The notes beneath the pieces are model-generated. The model had not been told where the DNA came from. It did not search any database and saw only the letters and a program-made list of their open reading frames with translations. A stretch of DNA of 64,000 bases from an uncultured Sphingomonadaceae bacterium (GTDB taxonomy: Bacteria > Pseudomonadota > Alphaproteobacteria > Sphingomonadales > Sphingomonadaceae), in assembly GCA_913060895.1 (NCBI GenBank), contig CAJXSN010000009.1, positions 49,376-113,375 on the forward strand, read 5' to 3'. Positions 7,212 to 15,803 of this stretch are shown here, piece by piece; positions within the stretch are counted from its first letter, which is position 1; the number at the start of each line of letters is the position of its first letter. Both the position numbers and the translations under genes were made by a program.

Positions 7212-9893
7212 ATGAAGACTGCCAAGCATATGGCAAATGGTCGGCGAGCAGCGGCTGCGCTCTTGCTGTCCACTGCTCTGGCCATGCCCATAGCGGCGCA
7301 CGCACAAAACGCGGCTGCAGAGCCGGACCCGGCAACCAATGCGCGCACTGAAGCAGAGGCTGAAGAACCGGATGTGTCGATCCCGGGCGGCGGTGTTATT
7401 GTGGTAACCGGGCGGCGCGGCCCGCGCGATGTTTCGCGCAGCTCCAGCCAGGTGGTTTCAGTCTTGTCAGCCGAAGATATCGCGCGGACCGGCGAGGGCG
7501 ACATTGCAGGCGCGCTGAGCCGTGTCACCGGTTTGTCGGACAATGGTGATGGCAAGGTGTTCGTGCGCGGTCTGGGTGATCGTTATTCGCTCGCCCTGCT
7601 CAATGGGCTGCCGCTGCCATCTCCCCAGCCGCTCAGCCGCGTTGTCCCGCTGGATATCTTTCCCACCAACATCATTGCCTCCAGCTTGGTACAGAAAACG
7701 TATTCTGCCAACTTCCCTGGAGAGTTCGGTGGGGGCGTCATCAATCTCACGACGCGGGCTATTCCCGAAGAAACGTTCGTGAAGATCAGCGCCGGTACCA
7801 GCATGGACAGTGTCACTACGTTCTCCCCCAGCGTTCAGCATTACGGTTCGGATTTCGACTGGTTCGGCTTTGACGATGGCCGACGGGATACGCCCGCTGC
7901 GCTGGTCGATTTCATTGCCGGGGACCAGCAATTATCCGACCTCAGCGCAGCAGAGCAGCAGGTGATCTCAAAAGACCTGATTTCACCCAATCTGATCGTT
8001 CTGCAAAGTGTGAAAGCCCGGCCCAATTTCTCTGGCGGGATTTCGGCGGGGACCAGTGTTTTCCTCGGCGGCGACACAGAACTCGGTATAATCGCGACGG
8101 CCAATCTCAGCAATTCGTTGCGTACACGGCAAGTGACATCGCAGACCCCGGCAAGCCTCGATCTGGATCTGCGTACTGACTTCAACGATTTTATCACCAA
8201 CAACCGGGTGTTGTTCAACGGCCTTCTCGGTTTCGGGCTAGAAACAGGGGAACACAAGTTTCGCCTCACAAATGTGTTCATCCGCGATTCCCTGAAGCAA
8301 TCTGTGTTGGCTACCGGCGAAGATCTGGAAAATGGCGACAGCGAAGTGCAGCAGCGCACTGGCTGGTTTGAACGCCAACTGATCGACAGCCAGTTCGTCG
8401 GAGAGATGGAATTCGGTCAGCTCGACGTGGATGTCCGCGCCGGCTATGCACAAACCGACCGCGAAGCGCCGTATGAATATGCTTTCGAATATGTCCGAAC
8501 GAACAATGCGAACGATCCGTTCGGCGAACAATTCGTCAATCCACTGAACCGCATTCGTGGCGATCTGGCCAGCGTTGCGTTTTCCGACCTTACAGAAAAG
8601 CTGTATTACGGCGGGATCGACGTGACCTATCCAGTGGTCGATGCGCTCCGGTTGACCTTTGGTTATGCCTATACCGACACGGATCGGCGCAGCAGCCGGC
8701 GGGAGTTTATTTTCGACTCCGATTCAAGTTTTCCTACCGGTGTCGGCCTGCTGCGGCCCGATTTGTTGTTGGGCGATGCGATTATCGAAGCTTTCGATGT
8801 CCGCCTGTTCGAGACCACCCAGACGTTCCCGGTTTTTCAGGCCGACCTGGAAATCAATGCGGGATACGGCAAAGCCATCGTGACTCCGCTCGACGGACTG
8901 ACGATTGATTTTGGCGTGCGTTACGAGGATGCGATCCAGACGGTTTCGCCGGTGCAAGTTTTTGCCAATCAGGCAAATCTGGATGCTGTGACAAACATCG
9001 CGAATGATTATTTTTTGCCCGCCGGCACGATTACTTATGAATTCGACAATGGCCTTCAGGTGCGCGCAAGCGCGTCGAAAACGATTGCCCGTCCGCAATT
9101 CCGAGAGCTGATATTCCAGCCTTTCACCGATCCTGAATCGAACCGGCAATTCGTTGGTAACCCTGCCTTGCAGGACAGCACACTGATCAATGCAGAAGCC
9201 CGGGCGGAATATTATTTCGGTTCCGGCAGCCGCGCCTCGCTCGCAGGCTTTTACAAAGACATCACGAACCCGATCGAGCCGTTCTCCAGCTTCACCGACA
9301 ACAGCCAGATCACGCAGTTCGCCAATGCTCCTTCAGCCACGCTCTGGGGGGTGGAACTGGAAACCCAGTGGAACAAGGATCTGTATGATCTGGGCGGTTG
9401 GTTCGACACCAAGCAGTTGGTCGTGATTGCCAATTACACTTACACCCAGTCCAAATTAAAAGTAGATCCGGACGACACGACCCAAACCTTCACACCCGGT
9501 GTGGGCGGAGTTCCCCGTCCGGCTGCAGGATTTTTCGTAGATGGCAATCCGTTGACCGGGCAGTCCGATCATCTGGTCAATTTCCAGTTCGGGATCGAAG
9601 ACACCGACAAGCTGCAGCAGCTGACCCTGCTGCTGTCCTATGCTAATGAACGGGTGACCAGCCGCGGATCGGGCGGCTTGCCGGATATCGTGGAAGATCC
9701 GGGTCTGACTATCGATCTGGTCGGCCGCAGCGAGGTCGACCTTTTCGGCCAGCCAGTCGAGTTCAGCATTGAGGCCCGCAATCTGACCGGGCGCGACAAT
9801 TTCGAATTTCAATCCGATGGTACCAATCGGATCGAAATCAATTCGTATCAGGTCGGCCGAACCTTTGCTCTGGGCGTCTCGGCCGAATTTTAA
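7212..9893 (+). CDS. TonB-dependent outer-membrane receptor (Pho-locus)
   Basis: An 893-residue outer-membrane active transporter. The signal peptide ends near AHA-Q (about residue 32). A short N-terminal region is followed by the TonB-box-like VIVVTGRR at about residues 59-66. The plug carries DIAGALSRVTGL and FVRGLGDRYSLALLNG. The long beta-barrel ends in an outer-membrane-sorting terminal Phe (SAEF). AAGGGA precedes the ATG. It lies downstream of the beta-helix lipoprotein on the same strand, so the two are probably co-transcribed from the Pho-box-like promoter at 5349-5447. The receptor class is certain; the substrate is unknown, with phosphate esters a guess from regulation. Confidence 0.93.
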   Translation: MKTAKHMANGRRAAAALLLSTALAMPIAAHAQNAAAEPDPATNARTEAEAEEPDVSIPGGGVIVVTGRRGPRDVSRSSSQVVSVLSAEDIARTGEGDIAGALSRVTGLSDNGDGKVFVRGLGDRYSLALLNGLPLPSPQPLSRVVPLDIFPTNIIASSLVQKTYSANFPGEFGGGVINLTTRAIPEETFVKISAGTSMDSVTTFSPSVQHYGSDFDWFGFDDGRRDTPAALVDFIAGDQQLSDLSAAEQQVISKDLISPNLIVLQSVKARPNFSGGISAGTSVFLGGDTELGIIATANLSNSLRTRQVTSQTPASLDLDLRTDFNDFITNNRVLFNGLLGFGLETGEHKFRLTNVFIRDSLKQSVLATGEDLENGDSEVQQRTGWFERQLIDSQFVGEMEFGQLDVDVRAGYAQTDREAPYEYAFEYVRTNNANDPFGEQFVNPLNRIRGDLASVAFSDLTEKLYYGGIDVTYPVVDALRLTFGYAYTDTDRRSSRREFIFDSDSSFPTGVGLLRPDLLLGDAIIEAFDVRLFETTQTFPVFQADLEINAGYGKAIVTPLDGLTIDFGVRYEDAIQTVSPVQVFANQANLDAVTNIANDYFLPAGTITYEFDNGLQVRASASKTIARPQFRELIFQPFTDPESNRQFVGNPALQDSTLINAEARAEYYFGSGSRASLAGFYKDITNPIEPFSSFTDNSQITQFANAPSATLWGVELETQWNKDLYDLGGWFDTKQLVVIANYTYTQSKLKVDPDDTTQTFTPGVGGVPRPAAGFFVDGNPLTGQSDHLVNFQFGIEDTDKLQQLTLLLSYANERVTSRGSGGLPDIVEDPGLTIDLVGRSEVDLFGQPVEFSIEARNLTGRDNFEFQSDGTNRIEINSYQVGRTFALGVSAEF

Positions 9894-9927
9894 AGGGTGT
9901 CCCCGCTAGATAGCCGATATTGGCCGG

Positions 9928-10430
9928 AAACAGACCGCGCGCGTGAACGAGATGTGGCAGGCTGATATTACTTACTTCAAGATCATCAGATGGCGATGGG
10001 TGTATCTGTTTGCGGTGCTCGATGATTACTCGCGCTACGTCATCAGCTAGGAATCGCAGACGGGCAAAGCTCAACCTCAGGTCCACGATGCGGGCCGAAG
10101 ATGTCACCGACACGCTGGATATGGCCTGCCAGCTTCAGGTTGCGATCAGGCCCGTGCCCATCACAAGTCCCGGCTGCCGCCGAATAGCGTTTCGAGCTGC
10201 GTCGCCGACAAGCTAGCCGATTACATCAAGGCGAATGCCATAACCCATACTCGAGCGGAGCTTTTCCAGGCGTAAATCCAAGGCAGGATGATCTCGAGCA
10301 GCAGATCGAAGTGTTCGTTAAACATTATTACCACGAGAGCCTGAAAAATTTGACGCTTGCCGATGCCTAATTCGGCAAGGCCGCAGGCATCATCAAACAA
10401 CGCGTAAGGACCAAACGTAAGCCCATCGAC
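9928..10430 (+). pseudogene. Decayed IS3-family transposase (orfB integrase-core remnant)
   Basis: Fragments of an IS3-type DDE transposase can be read across several frames. NEMWQADITYF and VLDDYSRYVIS (from 9943) end at a TAG at 10048-10050. MRAEDVTDTLDMA (from about 10088) is followed by a +1/-1 shift into ASGCDQARAHHKSRLP and LADYIKANAITHTRAE, which ends at a stop. QQIEVFVKHYYHESLKNLTLADA has an in-frame stop before FGKAAGIIKQR. A stretch between QGR and DDLEQQ is missing relative to intact family members. No terminal inverted repeats could be recognised. It is a dead insertion between the receptor and the molybdenum-hydroxylase operon, and marks past mobile-element activity. Confidence 0.88.
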
Positions 10431-10458
10431 ATCGGCACAATCTTTTATAGCGACCAGA

Positions 10459-11070
10459 CTATTCTAATTGGATTGTTGCACGAAGATGCGCAAGGCTTGC
10501 CAGGGTATCGACATCGTCCAGCTTGCTGTCAGCAGGCGGCAAAAGGCGTTCGGTAGCCTCCTCCCACCCGATCGAAGCCGCTCCATGGTCCCCCGATAGC
10601 GTTCCGAGCCGCTCAAAGCAGCGCGGTGGAAAGGCGGCCGGTGCGCCCGGCTTGCCGTCGGGATAGCTGGTAAAGGTTATTGCATCCGTGGCGCGCAGCT
10701 CGCGCAAATGGCGTGCCGAAATAAGAGGCATATCGGCCAACGCTATGACTAACCGCGAGCTGCCGGATACAGCCTTGGCTGCGGCGGCGATGGAAGTCCC
10801 CATACCATCGGCGGCGTTCGTGTTTGTGACTATCTCCCAAGCAGTGAGGCCATCCACGAAGCAAGGCGCAGTTGGCCCTACGACAATCATCTGCCGTGTA
10901 AAGCCAGCCTGCTCTGCGCTGCGTATAACCCAATCGCCGAGCGGCCTCCCTTTCAGTTCGGCATCCAACTTGCTGCCGCCGAACCGGCTGCTTTGCCCAG
11001 ATGCGAGGATAGCAATCGCAGTATTGCGGCAAGGTTGGCCTTGTTCAGCGATGAGGCACGAGCTGTTCAT
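10459..11070 (-). CDS. MobA-like nucleotidyltransferase for molybdenum cofactor
   Basis: NTP-transferase-like protein (203 residues) of the MobA/MocA group, which attaches CMP or GMP to molybdopterin for xanthine-oxidase-family enzymes. The nucleotide-binding signature AILASGQSSRFGGSKLDAEL is near the N-terminus, and LVIALADMPL is the metal-binding Asp motif. The ATG at 11070 lies inside the end of xdhC (26-bp overlap). A longer frame to 11142 would overlap more and has an implausible Ser/Arg-rich lead. It is last in the paoABC-xdhC operon. The cytidylyl rather than guanylyl specificity expected for these hydroxylases is inferred from context. Confidence 0.88.
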   Translation of the reverse strand: MNSSCLIAEQGQPCRNTAIAILASGQSSRFGGSKLDAELKGRPLGDWVIRSAEQAGFTRQMIVVGPTAPCFVDGLTAWEIVTNTNAADGMGTSIAAAAKAVSGSSRLVIALADMPLISARHLRELRATDAITFTSYPDGKPGAPAAFPPRCFERLGTLSGDHGAASIGWEEATERLLPPADSKLDDVDTLASLAHLRATIQLE

Positions 11071-11887
11071 ACTGGCCGGCCACTTCGCTAAGGATGGACA
11101 GCGCGAGCGTGACCGGTGTCCGGCAAGCCGGGACACTGCCAATAGGCCCGCGAATGCGCGCTAACTGTTCCTCCGGTATCCCGTCAGAGATCAACTGTAA
11201 TATTCTTGCATTACGGGCAGTTTCGCCACCTTGCGCTCCGATATAAAATGCATCGCTCCGGACGGCCCGAGCGAGAATATCACGTTCGCGCTCATGGTCA
11301 TGAAAAAGCAGCACTACCGCGGTCCATGTATCGAGTGCAGCTAAGCCGGACATTGCTGGGTCGCTATCGAAAGATACCTGTGCTGCCTTCGCAAGCTGTT
11401 CAATTACCGCCAGTTCCGGACCTTCGCCGAAGGCTGCAATTTTTAGAGCTGGAATATAATGCCGCTTGGTCAGGTCGTCATTCGCAGGAATTATTAGCGA
11501 AGCCGCTTGGCGTTTTTTGAGGCGCGCCACAGCATTGCGGCACGCCTCTCGATCAGGCGCAGGATCAACCAGAATGTTAAGTCCACCCCCACAAGGCAGA
11601 CGAAAGTCGATCACCGGCGAGCCACTGCCATATCGCTTTATGACCGCTACATTCGCTGTTCGCGCGTCGCTAACCAGCTGCCGCTCAAGGCAACCATCAG
11701 CGAGACTTCCGGTCACGGAGCCGTCGGGATGGATCGCTAGCTGCGCACCCACGCGGCGGGAGAAACTACCTTCGATTCTGATAATCGTGCACAGAGCAAC
11801 TCCCGACTTACACGCAGCCGCCAACGCAGCATGATCGGCATCGATGCAACCAGGCACTGCTGTCAGGGCAGCAGGATCGTTAATCAA
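11045..11887 (-). CDS. XdhC/CoxI-family molybdenum hydroxylase maturation factor
   Basis: A 280-residue protein of the XdhC/CoxI family, which binds molybdenum cofactor, helps sulfurate it and hands it to hydroxylases. Visible features are the N-terminal GSFSRRVGAQLAI and DGSVTGSLADGCLE stretches, a central PCGGGLNILVDP motif, and a C-terminal Rossmann-like half with YIGAQGGETARNAR and ARIRGPIGSVPACRTPVTLALSILSE. The last of these is the family signature. It overlaps the catalytic-subunit gene by 8 bp and the MobA-like gene by 26 bp, so its client is almost certainly the adjacent enzyme. The role matches PaoD in E. coli. Confidence 0.92.
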   Translation of the reverse strand: MINDPAALTAVPGCIDADHAALAAACKSGVALCTIIRIEGSFSRRVGAQLAIHPDGSVTGSLADGCLERQLVSDARTANVAVIKRYGSGSPVIDFRLPCGGGLNILVDPAPDREACRNAVARLKKRQAASLIIPANDDLTKRHYIPALKIAAFGEGPELAVIEQLAKAAQVSFDSDPAMSGLAALDTWTAVVLLFHDHERERDILARAVRSDAFYIGAQGGETARNARILQLISDGIPEEQLARIRGPIGSVPACRTPVTLALSILSEVAGQYEQLVPHR

Positions 11888-14075
11888 CTGGCATCGCCGC
11901 TAGTACTTTGTCCGGAGTCATGGGGAATACATAAAGCCGCGCACCGCACGCATTGTAGATTGCATTCGCAATCGCACCCGCGCCGCCGCACATGCCCAGC
12001 TCGCCAATACCCTTTGCTTGGATAGGGCTGGCGACCGCATCGCGTTCCTCAACCAACAGAACATCGAGATCGGGCACATCGCGATTAACCGGAACGTGGT
12101 ATTCTGCAAGGTCCGGATTAACCAGATGGCCGTCCGTCGGATCGAACATCAAGCTTTCCGTTAGAGCGCTACCAATGCACCAGACCATACCACCAAGGCA
12201 TTGGGAGCGCGCCGTTTTTGCATTGAGTACACGCCCGAAGCCGAACGCACCGGTCATTCGCCGCACACGCGTTTCGCCGGTCCAGCGATTAACGGCGACT
12301 TCTGCGAAGAACGCTCCGAAGCCCGATGCAGTGTAATCCTCGGCAATATCTCCCGGCTCGAAATGGCCTTCTTTGGTAAAGTTCTCTCCATTCGCAATAT
12401 CAGCGAGAATAACAGAGCCGTCATCCCACGATACCAAGCCATCCTTGAAGGTCAAAGCATCGACCGGTTGACCAATCTTTTGCGCGATTTCTTCGCGCAA
12501 GGCCTCGCACGCTACGAACACTGCGGATCCCGCCGAAGCCGCACCCCAGCTGCCACCGGAACCCGGTCCCCGCGGGAAGCGTGTGTCACCCAACTCTGTC
12601 AGCACATCCGACTGCGACAATCCCAGCATTTCACCTGCAATCTGGCCAAGAATGGTATAAGTGCCGGTACCAATATCGGTCATGTCAGTTTCGACTTTGG
12701 CCGTGCCATCGTCGTGCAAGGTCACTCGGGCCTTTGCTTCTCCGACATTATGGACACGAGCTGCACTAGCCATGCCTGTGCCAATCCACCATTCCCCTTC
12801 CCGTCTCTGGCGAGGCGTACGATCGGACCCGTCCCAGCCAAATGCTTCGGCGCCGCGCTGGAGGCATTCGGCCAGTTTGTGCGAGCCAAAAGGCTTGCCG
12901 GTAGCTGGATGCTTGGTTGGGATGTTATCCAGCCGCAATTGAACAGGATCAATGCCTGCCTTTTCAGCTAGCTCACCCATAGCGGCTTCCAATACGGGCA
13001 TGCCGACCGCCTCACCTGGAGCGCGGACCGATCCTGCCGTCATACGATGAATACGCGCGGTCTCGCTTTGCAGCAGCCGGTTCTTACCTGCATACAGGAA
13101 GTGGCTCGATTGGAGTACAGGTTCGGCGAAATCTTCTTCGGGAAGGTTGGAAACCAGAGCTTCGTGTCCAAAAGCAGTGAGCTTGCCATGATGGTCGACC
13201 GCTAGCCGCAGCCGCTGGCTTGTCTCAGAGCGCCGCATGACGTTCTGGAACACCTGCTGGCGGCTCATTACAACTCGAACAGGGCGGCCAAGCTGCATGG
13301 TCGCAACCGACGCTGCGACGATGTCCTGACTAACACCAAGTTTCGAGCCAAATCCGCCACCGACATAACGCGCCACCAGCCTGACCTTGCTTTCGTCCAG
13401 CTTCATCGCATCGGCAAGCTCGCTGATATTGTAGTTGAGCATTTGCAGCGATGCATGAACTGTCAGGGTATCGCCATCCCATTGGGCAATAGCAGCGTGT
13501 GGCTCCATCGCAGCACTGGCATGGCTTTCGGTCGTGAATTTGAGATCGACTGAATGCTCTGCGTCGGACATGGCCTTACCAAGATCGCCTTGCCTGGTCG
13601 GGTCATCATCGGGTTCCGGAGTGCAAGCGGCAGGATCAAATATCGCATCTTCGCTGTTGAACTCTATCTCCAGATGCTTTGCTGCATCGCGCGCCTGTTC
13701 GAATGTCTCCGCTACAACCAGCGCGATAGGTTGGCCCCAATAATCGACCTTGCACAAACCTGTATGGGGTGCTTCGCCCGCAGTGCCCTGAATCGCGCGT
13801 GGGGTCATGCGCTTATCGTTCAAAACCGCTACGACACCCGGCATGCCGGTAACAGAAGAATCATCGATCGAAGTGACTTCACCTTTCGCGAAAGGTGCTG
13901 TTACCAGCACACCCTCGAGGCAACCTTCTATATCATACTCAGAAGCATAGGTCGCCGTGCCGGTTACTTTCAGCAGCCCGTCAGGGCGGGATAGAGGCTT
14001 GCCGATAATGCCCTGCGTAGTTCGATCGAGCACGTTGCGCGTGTCGGGTTCATCTTGAATCAGATGGGCGCTCAT
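11880..14075 (-). CDS. Molybdenum-binding subunit of PaoABC-type aldehyde oxidoreductase
   Basis: Large catalytic subunit (731 residues) of a xanthine-oxidase-family enzyme that oxidises aldehydes or related substrates with water as oxygen source. The ATG at 14075 overlaps the previous stop as ATGA with GGAGTAGAGG upstream. In order it shows KVTGTATYASEYDI (N-terminal a/b hammerhead), VARYVGGGFGSKLG (cofactor binding), RFPRGPGSGGSWGAASAGS, and the C-terminal GIGELGMCGGAGA containing the presumed catalytic glutamate. There is no signal peptide, unlike periplasmic PaoABC, whose small subunit carries one; this complex looks cytoplasmic. Substrate specificity cannot be read from sequence alone. 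Confidence 0.93.
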   Translation of the reverse strand: MSAHLIQDEPDTRNVLDRTTQGIIGKPLSRPDGLLKVTGTATYASEYDIEGCLEGVLVTAPFAKGEVTSIDDSSVTGMPGVVAVLNDKRMTPRAIQGTAGEAPHTGLCKVDYWGQPIALVVAETFEQARDAAKHLEIEFNSEDAIFDPAACTPEPDDDPTRQGDLGKAMSDAEHSVDLKFTTESHASAAMEPHAAIAQWDGDTLTVHASLQMLNYNISELADAMKLDESKVRLVARYVGGGFGSKLGVSQDIVAASVATMQLGRPVRVVMSRQQVFQNVMRRSETSQRLRLAVDHHGKLTAFGHEALVSNLPEEDFAEPVLQSSHFLYAGKNRLLQSETARIHRMTAGSVRAPGEAVGMPVLEAAMGELAEKAGIDPVQLRLDNIPTKHPATGKPFGSHKLAECLQRGAEAFGWDGSDRTPRQRREGEWWIGTGMASAARVHNVGEAKARVTLHDDGTAKVETDMTDIGTGTYTILGQIAGEMLGLSQSDVLTELGDTRFPRGPGSGGSWGAASAGSAVFVACEALREEIAQKIGQPVDALTFKDGLVSWDDGSVILADIANGENFTKEGHFEPGDIAEDYTASGFGAFFAEVAVNRWTGETRVRRMTGAFGFGRVLNAKTARSQCLGGMVWCIGSALTESLMFDPTDGHLVNPDLAEYHVPVNRDVPDLDVLLVEERDAVASPIQAKGIGELGMCGGAGAIANAIYNACGARLYVFPMTPDKVLAAMPVD

Positions 14076-15055
14076 GCCTCTACTCCTGTCGCTTCGCACA
14101 GCGTCGCAGCAAGCGTTCGCCGGGCAAGCGGTATTTTGAAATCGTTTGCGCCGAAACCGCGAGCATCTTCCAGCAACAGATCCGCCGCCTTATCGAACAA
14201 TGCAAGCGATGGCTTTTCGCCAATCAGCATTTCGCCTACGCGATGATCATACCACGGCTTATGTGCGAGTGCGCCAAAGGCCAGATCGGCGCGGGTGAAC
14301 CTGCCATCGGCCATAGCTATAACTGCGGCGACTGAGCATAATGCAAATGCATAGGACGACCGCTCGCGAACCTTGCGGTAAGCCTGCGTGCCGCCAACAG
14401 GAGCCGGCAAGGTAACACCGGTAATAATGTCTCCGGCATCTAGATTATTATCTATATGCGGCGTTTCGCCCGGCAACCTGTGAAACTCTCGTAGCGGCAT
14501 GGTGCGCGCTGCGCCGTCATTGCCGCTAATCTCGATCTGCGCATCCAGCGCATAGAGCGCTACCGCCATATCGCCGGGATACGTGGCGATACACTGGTTG
14601 CTTGTGCCAAGCACCCCGTGCAGCTTTGCGATTCCCTCTATGGCGCCGCAGCCCGAACCGGGCTCGCGTTTGTTGCAGGGCTGGTCGATATTGGTAAAAT
14701 AATAGCAGCGCGTTCGCTGGCACAAATTGCCAGCCATAGTTGCCTTGTTGCGCAATTGCTGTGTTGCACCGGCGAGAATGGCCTTGGCCAGCACCGGATA
14801 ATCCGCGCGCACCTTCGCATGGTTGGCTATCGCCGTATTACTGGCAAGTGCTCCAATCCGCAGTCCATCCCCTTCATTGGCAATCTGGTTCATGGGAAGC
14901 GGGTTTAAGTCGATCAAGGCGGCCGGAGTTTCGACCTGCAGTTTCATCAAATCGATCAGATTGGTCCCACCCGCAATCGCCATTGCGCCATTATGCGATA
15001 GTTGTTGAGCGGCAAGGTCAAGCCCGTCTGCGCGGATATAGTCGAATGGCTTCAC
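14072..15055 (-). CDS. FAD-binding subunit of PaoABC-type aldehyde oxidoreductase
   Basis: Medium subunit (327 residues) carrying FAD and, in this subgroup, an extra 4Fe-4S cluster. The GTG at 15055 overlaps the small-subunit stop (GTGA) with GGAGAGG upstream; the longer frame from 15118 is not credible. The FAD-binding motif AIAGGTNLIDLMK lies near residues 27-40. The insert with cysteines in CQRTRCYYF, PCNKREPGSGC fits the 4Fe-4S-binding loop known in PaoB-type subunits. A C-terminal CO-dehydrogenase-flavoprotein domain follows. Electrons should pass from the molybdenum centre through the 2Fe-2S subunit to this FAD. Confidence 0.92.
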   Translation of the reverse strand: MKPFDYIRADGLDLAAQQLSHNGAMAIAGGTNLIDLMKLQVETPAALIDLNPLPMNQIANEGDGLRIGALASNTAIANHAKVRADYPVLAKAILAGATQQLRNKATMAGNLCQRTRCYYFTNIDQPCNKREPGSGCGAIEGIAKLHGVLGTSNQCIATYPGDMAVALYALDAQIEISGNDGAARTMPLREFHRLPGETPHIDNNLDAGDIITGVTLPAPVGGTQAYRKVRERSSYAFALCSVAAVIAMADGRFTRADLAFGALAHKPWYDHRVGEMLIGEKPSLALFDKAADLLLEDARGFGANDFKIPLARRTLAATLCEATGVEA

Positions 15056-15558
15056 GTTGCCTCTCCTGCAACTTCGCGAATGGCTGCAACAATGTTGGGA
15101 TAGGCTCCGCAGCGGCACAGGTTGCCACTCATTCGCTCGCGTATTTCCTCGTCCGTCAGCGTGGGCGCCGCGGTGATATCGTCTGTCGCATCGCTCGGCA
15201 TACCCGCCTTTATCTCGTCAAGCATGGCTGTCGCGGAACAGATCTGACCTGGAGTGCAATAGCCGCATTGATACCCGTCATGATCGACAAATGCCTTCTG
15301 CAATGCAGAGGGCTCAGCCAGCGTACCCAGCCCCTCAATCGTTGTTACGCTGCATCCATCATGCATGACGGCGAGCGTCAGACAGCTGTTTATCCGTTCG
15401 CCATTAACGATGACAGTGCAAGCACCGCACTGGCCGTGGTCGCAGCCCTTTTTACTCCCTGTCAGGCCTGCTTCCCGGCGAATAAAATCCAGCAGACTGG
15501 TGCGCGGGTCGTTCGGCAGATCGAACGAATTGCCATTGATATTCAAAGCCATTGTCAT
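15052..15558 (-). CDS. 2Fe-2S subunit of PaoABC-type aldehyde oxidoreductase
   Basis: Small iron-sulfur subunit (168 residues). The first cluster motif is GCDHGQCGACTV with a further Cys at NSC, the plant-ferredoxin-like site. The second is QCGYCTPGQI plus GNLCRCGAYPNI in the C-terminal helical domain. There is no Tat signal at the N-terminus (MTMALNINGNSFDL), so the enzyme is expected in the cytoplasm. This is the first gene of a five-gene minus-strand operon (2Fe-2S, FAD, Mo, XdhC, MobA-like) joined by overlaps. The promoter should lie in 15559-15803, where I found no clear operator. Confidence 0.94.
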   Translation of the reverse strand: MTMALNINGNSFDLPNDPRTSLLDFIRREAGLTGSKKGCDHGQCGACTVIVNGERINSCLTLAVMHDGCSVTTIEGLGTLAEPSALQKAFVDHDGYQCGYCTPGQICSATAMLDEIKAGMPSDATDDITAAPTLTDEEIRERMSGNLCRCGAYPNIVAAIREVAGEAT

Positions 15559-15803
15559 TCCCTTTCATAGCTTAACGGCTTCACGCGGGATTGGGTCCGC
15601 CGGCAGCAGCCCAGAAATGCACCATCAGCTCCGTTTAGTAACGCGGATATGAAAAGCTACCTGCCTTAGCGGACGTAAAGGCATGTCGCCGCCTGTTCCA
15701 GACATTCAGTTAAGCCGCGATTTTCATTCTCTGGCGGTTGGTAGCCCGCCCACTATCCGGCATGGAGTTGGTATTTCGCTGCGCGCTAAAGTTTATGAGG
15801 CGA

